Below, piece after piece: positions 1 to 5,277 of a stretch of 5,277 nucleotides of DNA; position 1 is the first letter of the stretch, and each line of letters starts with the position of its first letter. Source of the stretch: Chloroflexota bacterium (lineage in GTDB: Bacteria > Chloroflexota > UBA5177 > JANWHV01); NCBI GenBank assembly GCA_025924845.1, contig JAICHN010000365.1:1-5277 (forward strand), read 5' to 3'. A program made the position numbers and the translations under genes. The notes beneath the pieces are model-generated. The model saw only the letters and a program-made list of their open reading frames with translations, did not search any database and had not been told where the DNA came from.

Positions 1-1
1 C

Positions 2-2791
2 GTTGCCGACCTGCGCTTTGAGCACCGTCCAGATGGGTTGGGCATCGGCGTCGGTGAGCCGCGCTTGTCCTGGACGGTCGTTACCTCCCGCGCCGGCTGG
101 ATGCAGACTGCCTACGCGATCGAGGTCTATGAATCGGACGGCCGCTTGCTGGATCGGACCGATCGGTTCGAATCCGACCAATCCGTCCTGGTGCCTTGGC
201 CGTTCGCGCCGCTGTCTTCCCGAGCGCGACTCGCCGTGCGGGTGCGGGTGTGGGACGCCGAGGGACAGCCGTCTCCCTGGAGCGAACTGTACCCCGTGGA
301 GGCTGGGTTGCTGAGCGCCGACGACTGGACCGCCCGTTTCGTGACCCCTGCCTGGGACGAGGATACTTCTCAGCCGCAACCCGCGCCGCTGCTCCGTCGC
401 GAGTTCAGGGTGCGCGCTCCGATCGCCGAGGCTCGGCTCTATGTGACGGCGCTTGGCGTGTATGAGTTGCAACTTAACGGGTCGGTGGTCGGCGACCATG
501 TGTTGGCTCCCGGCTGGACCAGCTATGACCATCAACTGCGCTATCAGACGTTCGATGTGACGGACTTGCTGCGCGAAGGCCCGAACGCAATCGGCGCCAT
601 GTTGGGAGACGGCTGGTACCGAGGCCGGTTGGGTTTTCACGGTGGGCGCCGCAATATCTACGGTGATAGGCTTGCCCTGCTGGCTCAACTCGAGATCCGC
701 TACGGGGACGGCACCGTCGATCTCGTGTTCACCGATGAAGCCTGGCACGCGGCCACCGGGCCAATTCTCGCCTGCGACCTCTACGACGGCGAGACCTACG
801 ATGCACGCCTGGAGAGGCCGGGTTGGGCGGAGCCGGAATATGATGACCACGACTGGGCCGGAGTACGAGCGCTCGATCGGAACCTATCTACCCTGGTCGC
901 CCCGCTCGGGCCCCCGGTACGGCGCATCGAGTGGATCGCCCCGACCGCGATCACCACATCCCCCTCGGGCCGCGCTATCGTCGACTTTGGGCAGAACCTG
1001 GTCGGCAGGCTGCGCCTGACCGTCTCGGGGCAGGCGGGAGAGACGATCACCCTGCGCCATGCCGAAGTGCTTGAGGCCGGCGAGTTGTGCGTCCGGCCGC
1101 TACGGTTTGCCCTGGCTACCGACCGCTACATCTTGCGCGGCGGCGCGAAGGAAACCTGGGAGCCGCGGTTTACCTTCCACGGCTTTCGCTATGCCGAGGT
1201 GACCGGCTTACAGGGCGCGTTGAATATTGATGACATCCAGGCGGTAGTCTGCCATAGCGATCTCGAGCGTACCGGCTGGTTCGAATGCTCCGACCCGCTG
1301 GTAAACCGTCTGCATGAGAATGTGGTGTGGAGCATGCGGGGCAACTTTCTCGACATCCCAACCGATTGTCCGCAGCGCGATGAACGGTTGGGCTGGACGG
1401 GAGACATTCAAGTCTTCGCGCCGACCGCGAGCTTTCTCTATGATTCCATGGGCTTCCTGACCTCCTGGCTCGCCGATCTGGCGGCCGAGCAAAGCCCAAG
1501 CGGCGTGGTGCCGTTCATTGTTCCCAATGTACGCGACGGCGCCATGCTGCCTGCCGCCGCTTGGGGGGACGCGGCGGTGATCGTGCCGTGGACGCTCTAC
1601 CAACGCTACGGAGACTTGACCATCCTGGCCGACCAGTTTGACAGCATGCGCGCCTGGGTGGATTGCGTGGCAAATCTGGCCGGCGAGCGACGGCTGTGGG
1701 ATCGCGGCTTTCAGTTTGGTGACTGGTTGGACCCGAACGCGCCGCCCGCACGGCCCGGCGAGGCACGCACCGATCCTCATCTGGTGGCCACCGCGTATTT
1801 CGCTCGGTCGGCCGAACTGCTGGGCCTGGCGGCCGGCGTCCTCAACCGAGCCGATGAGAAGGAGCGCTACCTGGCGCTTGCCGGCGAGGTGCGCGCGGCG
1901 TTTGATCGCGAGTATATCTCGCCGGCAGGCCGGCTGGTCAGTGACGCCGCGACCGCCTTTGCCCTGGCCCTGCGCTTCGACTTACTCCGCGATCCCGAAC
2001 GGCGCGCGCATGCCGGCAAACGGCTGGCCGCCCTCGTGCGCGACAGCGGCTACCGGATCGCTACCGGCTTCGTGGGCACGCCGCTGATCTGCGATGCCTT
2101 GTGCGACGTTGGGAGGCATGACATCGCCTTCAGGTTACTCACCCAGGAGGCATGTCCTTCGTGGCTGTATCCAGTGACGATGGGCGCCACGACCATCTGG
2201 GAGCGATGGGACAGCATGCTCCCGGACGGCACGGTGAATCCCGGTGAGATGACCTCATTCAACCACTACGCACTCGGGGCGGTCGCCGACTGGCTGCATC
2301 GCACGGTGGGCGGTCTCGCTCCCGCCGCGCCGGGATATCGGCGGATCGAGGTCAATCCTCATCCGGGCGGCGGACTCACGCAGGCGCGTGCGCGGCATCG
2401 TACACCATACGGGCCGGCCGAGGTGGCCTGGGCTATGGAGGATGAGCACATGCGGCTTACCATCGAGGTGCCCCCGAACACCACGGCCATAGTGACCCTC
2501 CCCTTGACCGACGCGGCGCCGATCGAGGTGGGATCCGGAACGCACCAGTGGTTCTACCCGATGCGTCCCGCCGCGCGTCCGCCACTCTCCCTCGACAGTC
2601 CGCTGATCGAACTGATTGAAGACCCGGATACATGGGCGTCGTTGGTGCGGGCTGTGCCGCGTTTAGCGGGACATGAGGTCGGCTTGCACGGGTGCCGCGA
2701 CCTACCCTTACGTCAGGTCGTGGCCGCGCTCCCTCACGCCGAGGCGCTGCTCCCGGCCATCGAGAACGCGCTGAACGGACTTGAACGCTAA
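2..2791 (+). CDS. Alpha-L-rhamnosidase, glycoside hydrolase family 78 (5' end cut by window edge)
   Basis: Inverting glycosidase that removes terminal alpha-L-rhamnose from glycosides and oligosaccharides. Frame 2 is open to the left edge and encodes VADLRFEHRPDG before the TTG at 38, matching how GH78 proteins begin, so TTG is not the real start and a few codons are missing. Numbering from that TTG: Ig-like N-terminal domain about 1-90 (PRLSW at 8-12); Bac_rhamnosid_N beta domain about 115-285 (GDGWYRGRLGF at 190-200); second beta domain about 300-405 (DFGQNLVGRL at 316-325); (alpha/alpha)6 catalytic domain about 410-755; C-terminal beta-sandwich about 757-835, then a helical tail. DCPQRDERLGWTGD at 443-456 carries the expected general acid E449, with D443, W453 and D456 as sugar contacts. 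E722 in ATTIWERWDS is the expected general base, and H743 lies at the family spacing after it. No signal peptide is visible, so probably cytoplasmic. No frameshift. Family assignment is secure; the natural substrate is unknown. Confidence 0.96.
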   Translation, partial: VADLRFEHRPDGLGIGVGEPRLSWTVVTSRAGWMQTAYAIEVYESDGRLLDRTDRFESDQSVLVPWPFAPLSSRARLAVRVRVWDAEGQPSPWSELYPVEAGLLSADDWTARFVTPAWDEDTSQPQPAPLLRREFRVRAPIAEARLYVTALGVYELQLNGSVVGDHVLAPGWTSYDHQLRYQTFDVTDLLREGPNAIGAMLGDGWYRGRLGFHGGRRNIYGDRLALLAQLEIRYGDGTVDLVFTDEAWHAATGPILACDLYDGETYDARLERPGWAEPEYDDHDWAGVRALDRNLSTLVAPLGPPVRRIEWIAPTAITTSPSGRAIVDFGQNLVGRLRLTVSGQAGETITLRHAEVLEAGELCVRPLRFALATDRYILRGGAKETWEPRFTFHGFRYAEVTGLQGALNIDDIQAVVCHSDLERTGWFECSDPLVNRLHENVVWSMRGNFLDIPTDCPQRDERLGWTGDIQVFAPTASFLYDSMGFLTSWLADLAAEQSPSGVVPFIVPNVRDGAMLPAAAWGDAAVIVPWTLYQRYGDLTILADQFDSMRAWVDCVANLAGERRLWDRGFQFGDWLDPNAPPARPGEARTDPHLVATAYFARSAELLGLAAGVLNRADEKERYLALAGEVRAAFDREYISPAGRLVSDAATAFALALRFDLLRDPERRAHAGKRLAALVRDSGYRIATGFVGTPLICDALCDVGRHDIAFRLLTQEACPSWLYPVTMGATTIWERWDSMLPDGTVNPGEMTSFNHYALGAVADWLHRTVGGLAPAAPGYRRIEVNPHPGGGLTQARARHRTPYGPAEVAWAMEDEHMRLTIEVPPNTTAIVTLPLTDAAPIEVGSGTHQWFYPMRPAARPPLSLDSPLIELIEDPDTWASLVRAVPRLAGHEVGLHGCRDLPLRQVVAALPHAEALLPAIENALNGLER
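2543..2788 (+). other. C-terminal helical tail of the rhamnosidase, beyond the usual GH78 domains
   Basis: The last 82 residues (836-917 from the TTG at 38) follow the C-terminal beta-sandwich, which closes with the usual VPPNTTAIVTLPL strand and VGSGTH. The tail opens with a proline-rich linker (YPMRPAARPP, 840-849). Two leucine/alanine-rich stretches follow that look helical: SPLIELIEDPDTWASLVRAVPRL at about 854-876, and LPLRQVVAALPHAEALLPAIENALNGL at about 889-915. Similar small helical tails occur at the ends of various bacterial glycosidases, from memory of the families; I cannot name a domain for this one. The region is in frame, has the same codon use as the rest of the gene and shows no sign of being a separate gene. 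Confidence 0.6.
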
Positions 2792-2827
2792 GGATACTCT
2801 CGGAAAGAACCACACAAGCCGTGCTTA
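2792..2827. other. 36-bp gap between convergent stop codons
   Basis: This is the only space between the rhamnosidase stop (TAA) and the stop of the opposing NmrA-like gene (TAG). It contains no GC-rich hairpin followed by a T-run in either direction, so no intrinsic terminator is visible for either transcript. Termination may be Rho-dependent, or the two messages may overlap at their 3' ends. Confidence 0.7.
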
Positions 2828-3676
2828 CTACCGATACGCATCGAGATGCGCCTCGACCCATTCCGCGTATGTGCGCGGCGGGCGCCCCGTGATCCGCTCG
2901 ACGGTCTGGAATACCGTGCTGCCCAGACGTGAGCCTCCGGAGCCGCGCGCGGCGAGCACCGCAGCGGCCCGCTCGGGCGGCATCCCTTGCCCGATCATGG
3001 CCGCGCGTACCTGGTCGGGCGGAAGATCGATGACCGTAATCTCTACTCCCAGCGCCGCCGCCAGGATGCCCACCTGTTCACGGGGGCTCAGGGCTTGCGG
3101 CCCCGAGAGGGGATATGCCTGACCGTAGTGTCCGTCCTCGGTAAGCACCCGCACGGCCACGGCAGCGATATCGTACGGGTCAATCCACGCTACCTTCAGG
3201 TCCGCGAAGAGGGCGCGCACCGCGCGATCACGCCGGATCGTTTCCGCCCAGCCCAGCGTATTGGACATGAAACCGCCGGGGCGTAGGAACGTCCAGGGGA
3301 GAGCACTCGCCTTGACGGCGTTCTCGGCGGTGGTATGCCAACCGGTCACCGGATCGTTTTCATCGCCGCCCGCCTCAAGCACCGACAAACGCACGATCCG
3401 GCCTACGCCCGCCTGAGCGGCCAGGGCACAGACCATCGCGTCGGGAGGCGGGCCGGCCACCCCTGCCGTGAGGAGGAACACACTCTCCACCCCTTCGACC
3501 GCGGCGCTCAAGCTCGCCGGGTCACTGAAATCGCCGCGAAGCACATCGACGGCGCTGAGGAGGGCGCGGGCCTTCTCCGGAGCACGGCTCATCGCACGCA
3601 CCGTCTCCCCCCGTTCGATCAGTTGCAGGCAGAGCTCCCGCCCCACGGTACCGGTTGCTCCAGTGACGAGGATCAT
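2828..3676 (-). CDS. NmrA-like NAD(P)-binding protein (atypical short-chain dehydrogenase/reductase)
   Basis: A 282-residue Rossmann-fold protein of the NmrA/atypical SDR group, which includes NAD(P)H-dependent reductases (quinone or azo type) and redox-sensing regulators. The N-terminus has the dinucleotide motif GATGTVG (6-12). R31 in VRAMSR sits where such proteins contact the NADP 2'-phosphate, and GDF (48-50) is the usual adenine-side turn. There is no classical YxxxK pair. Instead it has the family's HTTAENAVKAS (114-124) and LRPGGFMSN (131-139). The C-terminal half (IDPYDIAAVAV at 165-175; TGRPPRTYAEWVEAH at 263-277) is typical of the family's variable substrate domain. Length is normal. 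The ATG start has AAGGAG 8 nt upstream. It is the last gene of the minus-strand unit, 27 nt after the esterase stop. It is probably cytoplasmic and NADP(H)-binding. Whether it is an enzyme or a sensor, and for what substrate, cannot be told from sequence. Confidence 0.9.
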   Translation of the reverse strand: MILVTGATGTVGRELCLQLIERGETVRAMSRAPEKARALLSAVDVLRGDFSDPASLSAAVEGVESVFLLTAGVAGPPPDAMVCALAAQAGVGRIVRLSVLEAGGDENDPVTGWHTTAENAVKASALPWTFLRPGGFMSNTLGWAETIRRDRAVRALFADLKVAWIDPYDIAAVAVRVLTEDGHYGQAYPLSGPQALSPREQVGILAAALGVEITVIDLPPDQVRAAMIGQGMPPERAAAVLAARGSGGSRLGSTVFQTVERITGRPPRTYAEWVEAHLDAYR

Positions 3677-3684
3677 GGTTATTT

Positions 3685-3690
3685 CTCCTT
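3685..3690 (-). promoter_or_regulatory. Shine-Dalgarno site of the NmrA-like gene
   Basis: The minus strand reads AAGGAG followed by 8 nt and then ATG. This is a near-ideal ribosome binding site and fixes the start at 3676. It lies in the 27-nt gap after the esterase stop codon, so the last gene can be translated independently of its upstream neighbour. Confidence 0.85.
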
Positions 3691-3703
3691 CGGCAAGTAG
3701 GAA

Positions 3704-4480
3704 TCACGGCCCAAAAGAGGAATGATCGGAGCCGGCAGCGGCCGAGAGCGCCAATGTGCGAGCATGAAACTCCAGCGCCTCCTGGATGCGCCGGTCCCAA
3801 TACTGCCAGGCGTGGCCACCCCGATACTCTCGATAGAGATGGGGAATGTGAAGCGCCTCCAGATGCGCGTGAAAACGGCGATTGACCGCCAGCAGGTCGT
3901 CATCGGTGCCACAGTCCAGGCTGAGCGCCGGTAGGGTCGCATGGTCTATCCGCTCGGTCAGGGTAAACAGGTCGGCGGCGGTACCCCCCGGCTCAGGGCC
4001 GAACACACGGAGGAACTTCTCCTCGGGGGGATCAGGGTCGTGCGTCCAGACTACTGCCCTCGAGCAGGAGTGACTGGTCACGCTGCCGAACAGATCCGGA
4101 TGCCCCAGGCCCAGTTTAAGCGCCCCATAGCCACCCATGGAAAGGCCGCCGATCGCCCGAGCGCCGCGGCGGGCATCGGTCTGGAAGGTGTGATCAATAT
4201 AGGACACCAGATCGCGGACAATCGCCGTTTCATAGGCGTCGCCGCCAGGAGCGTCAGTGTAATAGCCGCGTCCACCATCCGGCATCACGATGATGAAGGG
4301 ATAGGCCGCGGCGTACCGTTCAAGGCTAGTGTTGCGGGTCCACCCGGTATGGTCATCGGATAGTCCGTGGAGCAGGTAAAGGGTGGGGAACGGGCCATGC
4401 CGCCCCTCGGGGAGAATCAGCGTTGCCGCCGTCATTTTCTCCAGCGCGGCGCTATAGTAATGAAGCTCGCAGAGCGCCAC
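3704..4480 (-). CDS. Esterase D/S-formylglutathione hydrolase-type alpha/beta hydrolase
   Basis: A 258-residue serine esterase of the esterase family PF00756, nearest in size and style to small bacterial carboxylesterases such as tributyrin esterase EstA. It hydrolyses carboxylic esters by a Ser-Asp-His triad. Visible elements: HGL (38-40) of the oxyanion-hole loop with SDDHTGWTRN after it; nucleophile S114 in GGLSMGGYGA (111-120); expected acid D194 in DCGTDDDLL (189-197); and H223 in GGHAWQYWD (221-229). There is no signal peptide or membrane segment, so it is probably cytoplasmic. I accept the GTG start because the family N-terminus (ALxxxxYYSxALxxM...LILPE) begins there; the next ATG, at residue 16, would remove a conserved strand. 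The gene begins 2 nt after the lyase stop, so the two are almost certainly co-transcribed. Formaldehyde detoxification (S-formylglutathione) is less likely because no glutathione-dependent dehydrogenase is next to it. The actual ester substrate is unknown. Confidence 0.92.
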   Translation of the reverse strand: MALCELHYYSAALEKMTAATLILPEGRHGPFPTLYLLHGLSDDHTGWTRNTSLERYAAAYPFIIVMPDGGRGYYTDAPGGDAYETAIVRDLVSYIDHTFQTDARRGARAIGGLSMGGYGALKLGLGHPDLFGSVTSHSCSRAVVWTHDPDPPEEKFLRVFGPEPGGTAADLFTLTERIDHATLPALSLDCGTDDDLLAVNRRFHAHLEALHIPHLYREYRGGHAWQYWDRRIQEALEFHARTLALSAAAGSDHSSFGP

Positions 4481-4482
4481 GG

Positions 4483-5277
4483 CTAGTTCGTCCTTCGCAT
4501 GGCGAGGATACGATGCGCCGCCTCCACGACCGCCTTATCGACAAAGCTCCCGTCGGCCAGCGCGAAGGCGCCCGTGCCGCTCTCGGCGGCTGCCCCCAGC
4601 CGGTCGATCAGGTCGCGCGCCCGGCGGATCTCATCCTCGGTCGGCGTGAAGATCTCATTGACCACCGCGATATGTGACGGATGAATGACCGAGCGCCCCG
4701 CAAAGCCCATACGCTTGCCCTCCACGGTGGACCGGCGCAGCCCGTCCAGATCGCGGATGTTGGTGTAGACGTTCTGGGTCGGTCCCGGCAGCCCGGCGGC
4801 GCGGGCGGCGACCACCAGCCGCGACCGGGCATAGGTCAAACCGGCGTCGTCCAACACACCCAGATCGGCCATCAGGTCGACCTCACCTAGACCGAGGCTC
4901 ACTACTCGTTCGTGGGCGCGGGCGATGTCGAATGCCCGCTCAACTCCCAGGGCCGATTCGAGCAGGCACTGGATCGTTGCCGCCGAGCCGGACGCCGCCA
5001 GCAGATCGGCCGCACCGCGCACGTCTTCAGGCGATTCGACCTTGGGCAACCGAATGGCGGTGAGCCAGGGACCGACAATGGCGGCAAGGTCGGCCTCAAG
5101 CAGGCCCGAGCGGACGGAGTTGACCCGCACGACCAGTTGCTTAGTCGATCCCCCGCGCAAGATCCGCAGCACCAACTCTCGCGCTTGTTCCTTCCGATTG
5201 AACGCCACCGCATCCTCGAGATCGAGGACGACGGCGTCGACGTCAGTGGCGAGCGCCTTCTCCATCATGCGGCTGTC
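4483..5277 (-). CDS. CitE-like CoA-ester lyase, HpcH/HpaI aldolase family (5' end cut by window edge)
   Basis: TIM-barrel lyase of the citrate lyase beta-subunit/HpcH-HpaI group, which cleaves C-C bonds in 3-hydroxy acyl-CoA or related acids (malyl-, citramalyl-, citryl-CoA) using Mg2+. The frame is open to the right edge and reads DSRMMEKAL, matching the family's VPGDSxRMxEKAL, so roughly 10-15 residues are missing and the Met at 5268 is internal. Numbering from that Met: DLEDAV (16-21); VRVN (47-50) with the acyl-CoA/acid-binding arginine R48; LPKVES (74-79); E104 in LLESALGVE and D131 in GEVDLMADLG as likely Mg2+ ligands; GFAGRSVIHPSHI (188-200); and the C-terminal FVDKAVVEAAHRIL. Total length would be about 275, normal for stand-alone CitE-like proteins. 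No genes for the alpha or gamma subunits of citrate lyase are visible, so it is unlikely to be part of a citrate lyase complex. It heads the visible part of the minus-strand unit. Its substrate is undetermined. Confidence 0.92.
   Translation of the reverse strand, partial: DSRMMEKALATDVDAVVLDLEDAVAFNRKEQARELVLRILRGGSTKQLVVRVNSVRSGLLEADLAAIVGPWLTAIRLPKVESPEDVRGAADLLAASGSAATIQCLLESALGVERAFDIARAHERVVSLGLGEVDLMADLGVLDDAGLTYARSRLVVAARAAGLPGPTQNVYTNIRDLDGLRRSTVEGKRMGFAGRSVIHPSHIAVVNEIFTPTEDEIRRARDLIDRLGAAAESGTGAFALADGSFVDKAVVEAAHRILAMRRTN
4491..4495 (-). promoter_or_regulatory. Probable Shine-Dalgarno site of the esterase, inside the end of the lyase gene
   Basis: The minus strand reads AAGGA, then 10 nt containing the lyase stop TAG, then the GTG start. 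The site overlaps the last codons of the upstream gene. Together with the 2-nt gap, this suggests that translation of the esterase is coupled to that of the lyase. Confidence 0.6.

Noticed and set aside
38..40. TTG as the true start of the rhamnosidase
   Set aside because: The same frame continues without a stop to the window edge and encodes VADLRFEHRPDG, which fits the usual GH78 N-terminus. The start therefore lies outside the window.
3..314. 103-codon plus-strand frame at the left edge
   Set aside because: It overlaps the rhamnosidase N-terminal domain in another frame and encodes a Cys/Arg/Pro-rich sequence typical of out-of-frame translation. The rhamnosidase frame explains this DNA.
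1208..1780. 190-codon open frame on the minus strand inside the rhamnosidase gene
   Set aside because: It lies wholly inside the catalytic domain of a conserved GH78 gene. Its protein shows no recognisable domain, and long antisense frames are expected in GC-rich coding DNA.
2837..2850. Short hairpin CGCAT-CGAG-ATGCG near the convergent stops, considered as a terminator
   Set aside because: The stem is only 5 bp, it lies inside the 3' end of the NmrA-like coding sequence, and no T-run follows in either direction.
3335..3700. Plus-strand open frames (121 and 85 codons) opposite the NmrA-like gene
   Set aside because: They are antisense shadows of a well-supported gene. Their composition is rich in Arg, His and Pro, with no family resemblance.
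5213..5228. Inverted repeat TCCTCGA-GA-TCGAGGA
   Set aside because: It coincides with the codons for the conserved DLED motif of the lyase, and a 2-nt loop is too tight for a hairpin of that full length. Coding constraint explains it.
5266..5268. ATG as the true start of the CitE-like lyase
   Set aside because: The upstream codons in the window read D-S-R, matching the conserved GDSxRM motif. The Met is internal and the start lies beyond 5277.

Overview
The window is GC-rich (roughly two-thirds G+C by eye) and densely coding. It holds four protein genes and no RNA gene, repeat array, insertion sequence or CRISPR array that I can see. GC-rich codon use, an actinobacterial-style cytoplasmic GH78 rhamnosidase and a CitE-like lyase of the 'GEVDL...VYTNIRDLDGL' type suggest a GC-rich bacterium such as Actinomycetota or Chloroflexota. 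This placement is an inference from protein style, and I would not assign a genus.

Layout: from the left edge to 2791 on the + strand is a nearly complete GH78 alpha-L-rhamnosidase. Its first few codons lie outside the window, because reading frame 2 stays open to the edge and already shows family-typical sequence there. It ends 36 bp from the stop codon of a convergent gene. The rest of the window is a three-gene unit on the - strand, transcribed from the right edge leftwards: a CitE/HpcH-HpaI-type lyase (5' end cut by the window edge), an esterase D-type alpha/beta hydrolase starting 2 nt after the lyase stop, and an NmrA-like NAD(P)-binding protein 27 nt further on with a strong Shine-Dalgarno sequence.

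How they may work together: the rhamnosidase removes terminal alpha-L-rhamnose from glycosides or oligosaccharides. The minus-strand unit reads like a small catabolic operon handling acyl-CoA/keto-acid C-C cleavage, ester hydrolysis and a redox or sensing step. A functional link between the two strands (for example acylated rhamnosides as substrate) is possible but is not shown by the sequence; they may simply be neighbours. All four proteins belong to well-known families. I found no sign of a novel system. The least explained parts are the helical C-terminal tail of the rhamnosidase and the true substrate of the lyase-esterase-NmrA unit.
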